A stretch of 64,000 bases of DNA from Thermoclostridium stercorarium subsp. stercorarium DSM 8532 (GTDB taxonomy: Bacteria; Bacillota; Clostridia; DSM-8532): assembly GCF_000331995.1 (NCBI RefSeq), contig NC_020134.1:967465-1031464 (forward strand), in the 5' to 3' direction. Positions 26,326 through 34,631 of this stretch are shown here, in pieces. The first letter of the stretch is position 1, and each line of letters starts with the position of its first letter. The notes below the pieces were generated by a model. That model saw only the letters and a program-made list of their open reading frames with translations, did no database searches and had not been told where the DNA came from. The translations under genes and the position numbers were made by a program.

Positions 26326-26326
26326 C

Positions 26327-26352
26327 GGAAGCAACGGCTTCCCTTTTTTTTC
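26327..26352 (+). terminator. Intrinsic terminator of fabI
   Basis: GGAAGC (26327-26332) and GGCTTCC form a short GC stem with a 4-nt loop, followed by nine T residues. Confidence 0.9.
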
Positions 26353-26474
26353 GTCCTTATTTTACAATTTGTTCATATTTTGTTCAAATGAATACTTCAT
26401 AATAAAGTAGGCTATATCTGTATTTAAGGAATGCCGAGTGTTGTGGAAAATCTTAGGGAGATTGGAGGAGCATT

Positions 26475-27422
26475 ATGATTGAAATTCAAAATCTCACCAA
26501 ACGTTACGGTGAAATAACGGCAATAGAAGACGTGACCTTTTCGGTGAACAAGGGCGAGATCCTCGGTTTCCTGGGACCGAACGGAGCGGGCAAATCCACC
26601 ACAATGAACATTATTACGGGATACATACCGTCGACGTCGGGAACGGTGACTGTTGACGGTTATGATATCATGGATAATCCCAAGGAAGTTAAAAAAAGAA
26701 TTGGTTATTTGCCCGAATTGCCTCCGCTGTACCTGGATATGACGGTGACAGATTTTCTTGACTTCTGTGCAAGGCTGAAGGAAGTGGACAAAAAAGTATG
26801 GAAAAGCCAGAAGGAAGATATAATGGAGCTGGTCAAAATAACCCACGTACGGCACAGGCTGATCAGGAACCTTTCAAAAGGGTACAAGCAGAGAGTAGGT
26901 CTTGCGCAGGCCCTTGTCGGAGCCCCAGAGGTTCTGATACTGGACGAACCTACCGTAGGGCTTGATCCAAAGCAGATTATAGAGATTCGTAAACTCATAA
27001 AGGCTTTGGGAAAGAACCATACAATTATTTTAAGCTCACACATCTTACCGGAAGTAAGCGCAGTTTGCGAAAGGGTTGTTATCATAAATAAGGGGAAGAT
27101 TGTGGCAGTGGATACCCCGGAGAATCTGTCAAAAAATCTGGCCGATTTTACAAAATTCAGACTGACCGTTTCGGGTCCTGACAAGAAAGTTAAGGAACTG
27201 ATTCAACAGGTTTACGGGGTTAAATACCTTGAAGTGCAAAGTACGGGCAAGGAAGACGAGTTCAGTTATATAATTGAAGCCGACAAGGAAGTGGACGTAA
27301 GAAAGCCTATATTCTATAAACTGGCCCAGGCAGGGTACCCGATTCTTGAACTGAGATCGTTGGGATTGTCCCTCGAGGAAATATTCCTGCAGTTAACAAC
27401 CGAGGAAAAGGAGGTCAACTGA
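26475..27422 (+). CDS. ABC transporter ATPase, GldA/CcmA-like
   Basis: The 315-residue ATPase has Walker A GPNGAGKST, signature LSKGYKQR, Walker B VLILDEPTVGLDP and switch His in LSSHILPEV. A C-terminal domain of about 95 residues follows the core, as in GldA-type ATPases. It is the first gene of a tight four-gene operon: the permease starts 1 bp after its stop, then a GldG-like protein and a DUF4340 protein. GGGAGATTGGAGGAG precedes the ATG. In Bacteroidetes Gld proteins belong to gliding machinery; here, in a Firmicute, the role is unknown. Confidence 0.92.
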   Translation: MIEIQNLTKRYGEITAIEDVTFSVNKGEILGFLGPNGAGKSTTMNIITGYIPSTSGTVTVDGYDIMDNPKEVKKRIGYLPELPPLYLDMTVTDFLDFCARLKEVDKKVWKSQKEDIMELVKITHVRHRLIRNLSKGYKQRVGLAQALVGAPEVLILDEPTVGLDPKQIIEIRKLIKALGKNHTIILSSHILPEVSAVCERVVIINKGKIVAVDTPENLSKNLADFTKFRLTVSGPDKKVKELIQQVYGVKYLEVQSTGKEDEFSYIIEADKEVDVRKPIFYKLAQAGYPILELRSLGLSLEEIFLQLTTEEKEVN

Positions 27423-27423
27423 T

Positions 27424-28134
27424 ATGCTGGCGATTTGGAAACGGGAAGTACAGGCATATTTTTATCAGCCTATTGCTTATATCGTGATTGGATTATTCTT
27501 TCTGATTTCGTCAATATATTTTACTTTTGGCATGGTTGCATCCCAGTATGCACAGCTGAACGTTCTTTTTTCCAGTATAATATTTATTCTCACCTTTGTG
27601 TGCCCTATTCTTACAATGCGTATTCTGACCGAAGACAGAAAGAATGGTACCGAAGTTTTACTGGTTACTTCCCCGGTGGATGTTTACCAGATAGTGCTTG
27701 GAAAATTCCTTGCGGCTTTCACCGTATTCCTGGTAATGTTTGCGTCAACATTCATCTACCTGGCGATTGTGTATATTCTCGGTGGAAAGCCTGAAATTCC
27801 GAGGTTGATCGGAGGGTATGTGGGCTTTCTGCTGGTAGGGGCATGCTATGTGGCAATCGGCGTATTTGCGTCTTCACTGACCGAAAACCAGATAGTGGCT
27901 GCTATTATAAGTTTTGCCATCTTGCTGCTTATTAACATTATAGATCCCATTGCGTCATTTGTCGGAGGATTTACGGCGAAGGTGCTTGACATGTTCTCGC
28001 TGTTGTCAAGATATGAGGATCTCAACAACGGCATATTCGACATTACTTCGATTATTTACTACCTGAGCTTTACTGCGGTTTTTCTGTTCCTCACGACAAG
28101 AGTCATTGATAAAAGGCGTTGGAGTCAGGGGTGA
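27424..28134 (+). CDS. ABC-2 type permease, GldF-like
   Basis: This 236-residue integral membrane protein has six predicted helices, starting with AIWKREVQAYFYQPIAYIVIG. The conserved cytoplasmic segment MRILTEDRKNGTEVLLVTSPV is the coupling region typical of GldF/ABC-2 permeases. It is separated from the ATPase gene by 1 bp and from the GldG-like gene by 6 bp, so the products surely form one complex. Substrate is unknown. Confidence 0.9.
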   Translation: MLAIWKREVQAYFYQPIAYIVIGLFFLISSIYFTFGMVASQYAQLNVLFSSIIFILTFVCPILTMRILTEDRKNGTEVLLVTSPVDVYQIVLGKFLAAFTVFLVMFASTFIYLAIVYILGGKPEIPRLIGGYVGFLLVGACYVAIGVFASSLTENQIVAAIISFAILLLINIIDPIASFVGGFTAKVLDMFSLLSRYEDLNNGIFDITSIIYYLSFTAVFLFLTTRVIDKRRWSQG

Positions 28135-28140
28135 TTTGAC

Positions 28141-29616
28141 ATGGACATGAAAGATAGAAATAACGGGAAGAAAAAAAACCGAAAGTTTTCAATTAATAAA
28201 AGAAGCCTGCGTTTTGGCTCATATTCTTTTGTTCTGACGGTAATTGTAATTGCAAGTGCAATAATTCTTAATGCGATAGTGGGAGCTACAAAAATAAGAG
28301 AAAAGCTTAAAATAGATTTAACCAGCAACAAATTGTACAGTATAACCGACAAAACTCTTGAAGTATTGAAATCACTTAACGAGAAGGTAGAAATTATAGG
28401 TCTGTTTGATGAGAGCAAGATGGGCGATTCACAGTATGCCCAGGTGATTGAGTTTGTAAAACAGTATGAGACAAACAGCGATTATATAGATGTGAAATAC
28501 GTGGATCCCGACAAAAATCCGGGGTATATACAAAACGAACTTGATCCCGAAGGGATTCTCGGTGTTGAAAAATACGATTTTGTAGTAAGAAGTTCGAAAC
28601 GCTCGAAGGTTCTGTCCACATATGATATTTTTGATGTGTCGTTCAGCTCATCGACATACTCGTACCAGGTTACCGGCCTGAATGCAGAATACGCGTTTAC
28701 AGGGGCGATAAGATATGTTACTTCAGATAATATCCCCGTCATTTACTATACTGAAGGGCACGGGGAGGACGATGTGAAGGATGACTACTCCGAACTGGTT
28801 TCCAGTCTGGAATTAAACGGATACAGGGTGGAAAAAATAAACCTGGCATCAGTTGATAAAATTCCCGACGACGCTTCCATTATACTTTTTGTGAACCCGC
28901 AGAGAGACCTTTCGGATGCGGAGCTGGATAAGCTGTTATACTATATGGAAAACGGCGGGAATACCGTATTTCTTTTTTCACCTGCCAACACCAAACTTGC
29001 CAATTTCGAGGAATTCCTTTCAAGATATAACGTATCTCTCGGATATGACGTGATTTTTGAAATGGCGGCAAATAAGGCGTTTTACGGACAACCTTACCGT
29101 TTCATTCCGACGGTTGAGAGCAATTCGATAAACTCGGTTCTTGAACCCGATAAATTTACAATGCCGCTGGCTTATGCCCAAAGCATTCAGGTTCTTAAAA
29201 ACGAAAAGGACTGGATTACCGTAACACCTCTTCTTTCCACTTCTTCCGAAGCGGTGGGAAAATCGTTGTTTGAAGGGGTTGAAGATAAAAACGGGCCTTT
29301 CTATGTAGGTGTCGCCGGTGAAAACAACGGCTATAACGACACAAGCAAGACTATCGTAATCGGAAACGCCTACTTTGTTTCGGATGATGGAATGAGTGTA
29401 TACGATACCGGAAAGAAATTCCTTGTTAACGCCATTAACTGGATGCAGGACAGTGACGCCGACATCTATATTCCCGTAAAGGAATACACCACTCCGAGAC
29501 TCACGAAAGTTACGCAGCAGACTCTTACAATCCTGTTCATAGGGCTGATTATTGTGGTTCCTTTAATCATTATGGGAGCAGGCGTATTCGTCTGGTTAAG
29601 GAGGAGGCATCTATGA
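28141..29616 (+). CDS. GldG-family ABC transporter auxiliary protein
   Basis: The 491-residue protein has a basic N-terminus, one membrane helix (about residues 25-47), a large extracytoplasmic part and a second helix near the C-terminus (about 463-486). The extracellular part shows the ABC-type auxiliary domain pattern (DLTSNKLYSITDKT at the start, YYTEGHGEDD near residue 200, and IILFVNPQRDLSDAELDKL). This is the domain of GldG and its relatives. Its stop overlaps the next gene by 4 bp. It probably acts outside the membrane together with the DUF4340 protein, presenting or receiving the transported substrate; this is inference. Confidence 0.9.
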   Translation: MDMKDRNNGKKKNRKFSINKRSLRFGSYSFVLTVIVIASAIILNAIVGATKIREKLKIDLTSNKLYSITDKTLEVLKSLNEKVEIIGLFDESKMGDSQYAQVIEFVKQYETNSDYIDVKYVDPDKNPGYIQNELDPEGILGVEKYDFVVRSSKRSKVLSTYDIFDVSFSSSTYSYQVTGLNAEYAFTGAIRYVTSDNIPVIYYTEGHGEDDVKDDYSELVSSLELNGYRVEKINLASVDKIPDDASIILFVNPQRDLSDAELDKLLYYMENGGNTVFLFSPANTKLANFEEFLSRYNVSLGYDVIFEMAANKAFYGQPYRFIPTVESNSINSVLEPDKFTMPLAYAQSIQVLKNEKDWITVTPLLSTSSEAVGKSLFEGVEDKNGPFYVGVAGENNGYNDTSKTIVIGNAYFVSDDGMSVYDTGKKFLVNAINWMQDSDADIYIPVKEYTTPRLTKVTQQTLTILFIGLIIVVPLIIMGAGVFVWLRRRHL

Positions 29617-31115
29617 GCAATTTCAAAAAACTTATCATTCCCGCAATTGTGCTGGTATTGCTTGTAGGTGTGTATTTGGTTGTCAGTAACCTACCTGAAA
29701 ATAAGGATGAGGAAGATTCAAGCAGCCAGGATAAAATTGAGATATTCAATTTTGAAAAAAACGATCTGGCTGAAATTATAATGGAGAACAAAGGGGAGGT
29801 TATGCACTTCAAATATACAACCATTCAGGTGGAGCAGGAAACCACGAAGGATGACGGAACGACAGAGAAGAAAACGGTGGATAGGAATGTCTGGGTTGCA
29901 GTTGAACCGGAAGGAATGAACGTACGTTCCAGCGCCGTTGACAGTATTGCCTGGAATGCAAATACCCTTAAGGCTTATAAAATCATAGAGGAAAATCCTT
30001 CTGATCTTTCGGTGTACGGTCTGGATGACCCTGTTAAACTTACCTTTGTAATGAATGACGGCACAAAGTATGTTCTGTATGTCGGGAATGAAACACCGAC
30101 AGGCGGCGCTTACTATGCAAAAAAGGGAGACGAACCTACCGTTTATACCATAGGGGATTATGAAGCCGAAAAGTTTATCCAGACCAAATTCGACCTGATG
30201 GAAACCGATATTTATGACAAGGATTATGAGACAACGGACTTTACGGCCTTAAAGTTTACAAGAAACGGCAGTCTTCTTTTCGATGCAAAAGCGGGTGAGG
30301 ATGGGACGAAGTGGCTGCTTTCCTACCCGATAGAAGCAGAAGCCCGGTACGAGAATATATATAAAATTCTTGAAGCTCTTGCGGGAGTAAGTGTTTCCAA
30401 ATATGTCGATGAAAACGTGGATGATCTCGGGAAGTACGGACTTGCATCGCCGTCGTACATTTTCGAATACACGGTGGACGGTAAGGAGTATAAACTGTCC
30501 CTTGGAAAATTAAATCCCGACGGCAATGCCTATTATGCAGTTTTAAACGACGGAAACCTTGTATTTACCATATCATCGAGCGCTTTTACATTCCTTGACA
30601 AACCGGTCGAGGAACTTGTGAGTTCATTTGTGCACCTGCAAAACATCAATGAAGTAAGTGAAATGAGAATAACAATGGACGGCAGAGTGGACGTATCCAG
30701 AATTAATGTGGATACCGAAGACGATGACAAGAGCACTTATGAATTTAACGGAACATTGCTCACAGGCGAAGATGATGAAGATTATATAAGGACGTTCAAG
30801 AAATACTATCAGGGCGCAATAGGCATTACAATGGACAAACTGAATCTTGACGTCCAGCCCGTACTCGAAAATCCCGAAGTTACGATAGAATACACCCTGA
30901 AATCCGGTGAGAAGATTAAGGTCGATTTGGTGCCCGATTCCGAAGGAGTATACTACTATGCTTTTAAAAATGACAAATACACCGGTATGATGGTACGCAG
31001 AAGACAGCTGGAGGATGAAAACAAAAACGGTCTGAGGGTGATGTATCCGAAACTGGTGGAAGCCCTAAAAGAAAGGGAAGAGGCTTTAAAAGCCAAGGAA
31101 TCAAAGTCTCAGTGA
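29613..31115 (+). CDS. DUF4340 domain-containing membrane-anchored protein
   Basis: The 500-residue protein has one N-terminal helix (about residues 6-24) as signal anchor and an extracytoplasmic body. The body holds repeated beta-rich units containing YGLDDPVKLTF and YGLASPSYIFEYTVDG, about 150 residues apart. These are the DUF4340 repeats. A charged, Lys/Glu-rich C-terminal helix ends the protein. It is translationally coupled to the GldG-like gene (ATGA overlap) and is the last gene of the operon. DUF4340 proteins very often accompany Gld-like ABC systems, but their function is not established. Confidence 0.88.
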   Translation: MSNFKKLIIPAIVLVLLVGVYLVVSNLPENKDEEDSSSQDKIEIFNFEKNDLAEIIMENKGEVMHFKYTTIQVEQETTKDDGTTEKKTVDRNVWVAVEPEGMNVRSSAVDSIAWNANTLKAYKIIEENPSDLSVYGLDDPVKLTFVMNDGTKYVLYVGNETPTGGAYYAKKGDEPTVYTIGDYEAEKFIQTKFDLMETDIYDKDYETTDFTALKFTRNGSLLFDAKAGEDGTKWLLSYPIEAEARYENIYKILEALAGVSVSKYVDENVDDLGKYGLASPSYIFEYTVDGKEYKLSLGKLNPDGNAYYAVLNDGNLVFTISSSAFTFLDKPVEELVSSFVHLQNINEVSEMRITMDGRVDVSRINVDTEDDDKSTYEFNGTLLTGEDDEDYIRTFKKYYQGAIGITMDKLNLDVQPVLENPEVTIEYTLKSGEKIKVDLVPDSEGVYYYAFKNDKYTGMMVRRRQLEDENKNGLRVMYPKLVEALKEREEALKAKESKSQ

Positions 31116-31143
31116 GCTGAAAAAATGTTTAAACTGGTTATGT

Positions 31144-31181
31144 AAAATTTTGCCGGCCGGCTGCGGCCGGTAAAATTTTTT
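31144..31181 (+). terminator. Terminator of the Gld-type operon
   Basis: A long stem (31144-31158 with 31165-31179, one G-T pair, 6-nt loop, CCGGCC core) runs into a T tract. Confidence 0.92.
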
Positions 31182-31273
31182 GTATACAAAATACCCGAAA
31201 AATTTTAATTAAAATTTCCTCAAAGTGTTTTAAATCAAGGATTTACGGAATTTAAAAAATTTTGGATTGTGAG

Positions 31274-31302
31274 TTGATTTATATAATAATATTTGTTATA
31301 CT
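31274..31302 (+). promoter_or_regulatory. Sigma-A promoter of the hydrogenase operon
   Basis: TTGATT (31274-31279), a 17-bp spacer and TATACT (31297-31302). The -10 lies inside the first Rex box, so Rex binding would block polymerase. Confidence 0.75.
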
Positions 31303-31334
31303 ATTAACAAAGTGTCTTGTTAATATTGTAACAA
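31293..31334 (+). promoter_or_regulatory. Two tandem Rex operator sites
   Basis: Box 1 is TTGTTATACTATTAACAA at 31293-31310. Box 2 is TTGTTAATATTGTAACAA at 31317-31334. Each differs from the clostridial Rex consensus TTGTTAAnnnnTTAACAA at one of 14 defined positions. Their centres are 24 bp apart. Box 1 covers the -10 and box 2 covers the probable transcription start. Rex leaves DNA when NADH is high, so the hydrogenase should be induced by reductant excess. Confidence 0.8.
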
Positions 31335-31369
31335 TTGAAATTTATCATTCTGAGACTGGGGGTTATACT

Positions 31370-31867
31370 ATGAGCTGCAACTGCTCAAACACCTGCGTTG
31401 CCGATCCGAAAGCGCAGGAGCTTGAAAAAATAATAGAAAAGTACAAAAACGTGAAAGGTGCTCTTATTCCGGTTTTACACGAGGCTCAGGATTTATACGG
31501 ATATCTTCCAATGCATGTTCAGAAAGCCATTGCTGACGGGCTTGGCGTACCTCTTTCTGAAGTATATGGAGTGGTTACTTTCTACAGTCAGTTCTCGCTT
31601 TATCCGAAAGGCAAATATCAAATTCAGTTGTGTTTAGGTACGGCATGTTATGTAAAAGGCGCAGGATTAATATATGAACGATTTAAGCAGGAACTTGGTC
31701 TGAAAGGCGATGGTGTCACCGAGGACGGTTTGTTTTCGCTTCAGTCATGCCGTTGTATAGGAGCCTGCGGCTTGGCACCGGTTATAATGATCAACGGCGA
31801 AGTATACGGAAGGCTTGTACCCGACGACGTTCCGAAGATCATCAAAAAATATCGTGATATGGGATGA
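31370..31867 (+). CDS. hndA: NuoE-like [2Fe-2S] subunit of NAD(P)H-linked [FeFe]-hydrogenase (HydC/HndA)
   Basis: The 165-residue thioredoxin-fold protein carries the four [2Fe-2S] cysteines of the NuoE family: LCLGTACYVKG (C..C) and LQSCRCIGACGLAP. An N-terminal helical part includes YGYLPMHVQKAIA. The start is ATG 31370, 7 nt after GGGGG; upstream in-frame sequence covers the Rex box and is not coding. A Cys-rich N-terminus (MSCNCSNTC) is unusual and may just be lineage-specific. It is the first gene of the hydrogenase operon and transfers electrons with the NuoF-like subunit. It overlaps the next gene by 4 bp. Confidence 0.93.
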   Translation: MSCNCSNTCVADPKAQELEKIIEKYKNVKGALIPVLHEAQDLYGYLPMHVQKAIADGLGVPLSEVYGVVTFYSQFSLYPKGKYQIQLCLGTACYVKGAGLIYERFKQELGLKGDGVTEDGLFSLQSCRCIGACGLAPVIMINGEVYGRLVPDDVPKIIKKYRDMG

Positions 31868-32424
31868 AGGATTTATCGTTGCATGTCATGGACATTGCCC
31901 AGAATTCGATCACGGCGGGCGCAACTCTGATAAAAGTTTCCCTTATCTGCTGTGACGGTTTTCTGGTATTCAGACTATCGGACAACGGCAACGGAATGGA
32001 TGAGGAGTTACTGAAGACGGTAACCGATCCTTTTACGACAACACGAGAAACAAGAAAAGTGGGAATGGGGATTCCGTTGCTGAAACTATCGGCAGAAATG
32101 ACCGGAGGGAGTTTTAAAATAGAATCCCGTAAAGGGGAAGGCACAAGTACCGAAGCACGTTTTGTTATTGACAGCATTGACAGAATTCCCCTGGGAAATG
32201 TGGATGAAACATTAAAGACGCTGATAATGGCCAATCCGGAAATAGATTTTGAAATAAAATTTCAGAGTGAAAAATCTTCTTTTGAGCTGAAGACCGAAGA
32301 AATAAAAAAATATCTGAACGGTGTTCCTATAGATAATTTTGAAGTCATTGACTGGATTGCCGGGAAAATACGAGATGGATTGAAAGTGGTTTTTGGAGGT
32401 GTTCTGAATGAAATCTCTGGCTGA
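31864..32424 (+). CDS. HATPase-domain protein embedded in the hydrogenase operon
   Basis: This 186-residue protein is a GHKL ATPase fold without a histidine-phosphorylation domain. The N-box-like segment HVMDIAQNSITAGA, the G1 box DNGNGMD and a G2-like GMGIPLL are present. About 60 C-terminal residues of unknown fold follow (from residue 115). It resembles anti-sigma-factor/kinase ATPase domains but has no sensor or membrane part. It overlaps hndA by 4 bp and hndB by 17 bp, so it is made together with the hydrogenase. Similar genes occur in other clostridial and Thermoanaerobacter hydrogenase operons from my memory of those loci. Its role (maturation, regulation) is unknown. Confidence 0.85.
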   Translation: MKDLSLHVMDIAQNSITAGATLIKVSLICCDGFLVFRLSDNGNGMDEELLKTVTDPFTTTRETRKVGMGIPLLKLSAEMTGGSFKIESRKGEGTSTEARFVIDSIDRIPLGNVDETLKTLIMANPEIDFEIKFQSEKSSFELKTEEIKKYLNGVPIDNFEVIDWIAGKIRDGLKVVFGGVLNEISG

Positions 32425-32773
32425 ATTGGAGGCTATCCGCGAAAGAGCGTTAAAGGAAATGAGCCTTCGCGAAAATACAGGAAAGATAAGGGTTGTTGTC
32501 GGCATGGCAACCTGTGGTATTGCAGCAGGGGCGAGACCTGTTATGAATGCATTTATAGAAGAACTGCACAAGAGGAATGTGCAAAACGTTAATGTGACAA
32601 TGACCGGATGTATAGGTGTTTGCCGACTGGAACCCATCGCTGAAGTTATAACACCGGACGGTAAGAAGACGACCTATGTGAAGCTGGATCCTGAAAAGGC
32701 AAGAAGAATTGTCGTAGAACACTTGATAAACGGTCGTCCTGTAAAGGAATACACAATTGATGAAGTTGAATAA
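32408..32773 (+). CDS. hndB: Thioredoxin-like [2Fe-2S] ferredoxin subunit (HndB-like)
   Basis: The 121-residue protein has the thioredoxin-like [2Fe-2S] fold. A first cysteine lies in GMATCGIAAGA (C36, with the alanine-rich loop replacing the usual second Cys spacing), and further cysteines are in MTGCIGVCRLEP. Three cysteines are seen in these motifs rather than four, so cluster ligation may include a non-Cys residue, as is common in HndB-type proteins. It overlaps the HATPase gene by 17 bp and precedes hndC by 46 bp. It probably passes electrons within the hydrogenase complex. Confidence 0.85.
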   Translation: MKSLAELEAIRERALKEMSLRENTGKIRVVVGMATCGIAAGARPVMNAFIEELHKRNVQNVNVTMTGCIGVCRLEPIAEVITPDGKKTTYVKLDPEKARRIVVEHLINGRPVKEYTIDEVE

Positions 32774-32819
32774 CGGACTTTAACCGGTGTTAATGGTATT
32801 ACAGATTGGAGGGTCAAAA

Positions 32820-34613
32820 ATGATATACAGGTCACATGTGCTGGTTTGTGGCGGTACCGGATGTACATCATCCAAAAGTATGGAAATTATCGATCTTATG
32901 AATAAACTGCTTCGTGAATACAATATTGACAATGAGGTTAAGGTTGTACACACAGGATGCTTCGGATTATGCGAAAGAGGTCCGATTGTTGTAGTTTATC
33001 CGGAAGGTGCAACCTATTCAAGGGTTACTCTTGACGATGTCAAGGAAATTGTTGAAGAACATCTTGTAAAGGGAAGGATTGTTAAAAGACTTCTGCTTGG
33101 AGACAAGGAGGCCGAGGATGTATCCAAGGCGCTTGAGGACATTGGCTTCTTCAAGCATCAGGTTCGCGTTGCGCTGAGAAACTGCGGTATAATCAATCCT
33201 GAAAATATAGAGGAATATATAGCAAGAGACGGATACCGCGCGTTGGGCAAAGTATTGACCGAAATGACGCCCGAAGAGGTAATTGAAACAGTTAAGAAAT
33301 CCGGACTGCGCGGAAGAGGAGGAGCCGGTTTCCCGACGGGGCTGAAATGGGAATTTGCGGCAAAGGCAAAAGGCGATCAGAAATTTGTATGCTGCAATGC
33401 CGATGAAGGTGACCCCGGTGCATTTATGGACAGAAGCATTCTTGAAGGCGATCCCCATTCCGTGCTGGAAGCTATGGCCATTGCAGGATATGCGATTGGT
33501 GCAAATCAGGGGTACATCTATGTACGCGCCGAGTACCCGATTGCCGTTAAACGTCTGAGAATTGCCATTGATCAGGCAAGGGAGTATGGCTTGCTGGGCA
33601 AGAATATTTTCGGTACCGATTTTTCGTTTGACATAGATATACGCCTTGGCGCAGGTGCGTTTGTATGCGGTGAGGAAACAGCACTGATGACTTCAATTGA
33701 AGGGCACCGCGGCGAACCGAGGCCTCGTCCGCCGTTCCCGGCTAACAAAGGATTGTGGCAGAAACCCACACTGCTTAACAACGTTGAAACCTATGCGAAT
33801 ATCCCGGTGATTTTCCTGAAGGGACCTGAATGGTTCGCCAGCATAGGAACGGAAAAGAGCAAGGGAACGAAGGTATTTGCCGTTGGCGGAAAAATCAACA
33901 ATACAGGTCTGGTTGAAATACCCATGGGAACCACAATCCGTACAATGATTTACGATATAGGCGGTGGAATTCCCAACGGCAAGAAATTTAAGGCGGTTCA
34001 GACCGGTGGTCCTTCGGGCGGATGCATACCTGCAAGCCTGATAGACACTCCGATTGATTATGATACCCTGACGCAGCTTGGCTCAATGATGGGATCAGGC
34101 GGATTCATAGTAATGGACGAAGACACATGTATGGTGGATATAGCCAAGTTCTTCCTCGAATTCACCGTTGATGAATCCTGCGGAAAGTGCGCACCCTGCC
34201 GCATAGGAACGAAAAGGATGTATGAAATCCTCGACAGGATAACAAAAGGCCAGGGACAGCCGGGGGATATAGAAAAACTTGAACTGCTGGCTGAAAACAT
34301 TAAGGCTTCGGCACTGTGCGGTCTCGGCCAGACAGCACCCAATCCCATTCTGAGTACGCTGAGATATTTCCGTGACGAATATGAAGCCCACATTTATGAA
34401 AAGAGATGCCCGGCCGGTGTATGCAAGGCTCTGTTACAATATGTTATTGACGAGGACAAGTGCAAGGGCTGCAGCTTATGTGCCAGAAAATGCCCTGTTG
34501 GTGCAATATCAGGAGAGGTCAAGAAACCTTATCACATTGATCCTGATAAATGTATCAAGTGCGGCGTATGTATGGAAACATGCAAGTTTGGCGCGATAAA
34601 CAAGACGGCTTAA
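32820..34613 (+). CDS. hndC: NuoF-like flavoprotein subunit of NAD(P)H-linked hydrogenase (HydB/HndC)
   Basis: The 597-residue protein has four parts. They are an N-terminal thioredoxin-like [2Fe-2S] domain (CGGTGCTSS, HTGCFGLCERG), a NuoF FMN/NADH-binding core (GLRGRGGAGFPTGLKW; DEGDPGAFMDR), an SLBB region, and a NuoF [4Fe-4S] motif (ESCGKCAPCRIGT). A C-terminal pair of [4Fe-4S] ferredoxin motifs follows (CKGCSLCARKCP; CIKCGVCMETC). This is the HydB layout of electron-bifurcating hydrogenases, where the flavin oxidises or reduces NAD(P)H. The start is ATG 32820, 6 nt after TTGGAGGG. hndD follows by 18 bp. Confidence 0.95.
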   Translation: MIYRSHVLVCGGTGCTSSKSMEIIDLMNKLLREYNIDNEVKVVHTGCFGLCERGPIVVVYPEGATYSRVTLDDVKEIVEEHLVKGRIVKRLLLGDKEAEDVSKALEDIGFFKHQVRVALRNCGIINPENIEEYIARDGYRALGKVLTEMTPEEVIETVKKSGLRGRGGAGFPTGLKWEFAAKAKGDQKFVCCNADEGDPGAFMDRSILEGDPHSVLEAMAIAGYAIGANQGYIYVRAEYPIAVKRLRIAIDQAREYGLLGKNIFGTDFSFDIDIRLGAGAFVCGEETALMTSIEGHRGEPRPRPPFPANKGLWQKPTLLNNVETYANIPVIFLKGPEWFASIGTEKSKGTKVFAVGGKINNTGLVEIPMGTTIRTMIYDIGGGIPNGKKFKAVQTGGPSGGCIPASLIDTPIDYDTLTQLGSMMGSGGFIVMDEDTCMVDIAKFFLEFTVDESCGKCAPCRIGTKRMYEILDRITKGQGQPGDIEKLELLAENIKASALCGLGQTAPNPILSTLRYFRDEYEAHIYEKRCPAGVCKALLQYVIDEDKCKGCSLCARKCPVGAISGEVKKPYHIDPDKCIKCGVCMETCKFGAINKTA

Positions 34614-34631
34614 TGGAAAGGAGCGAGGGCA

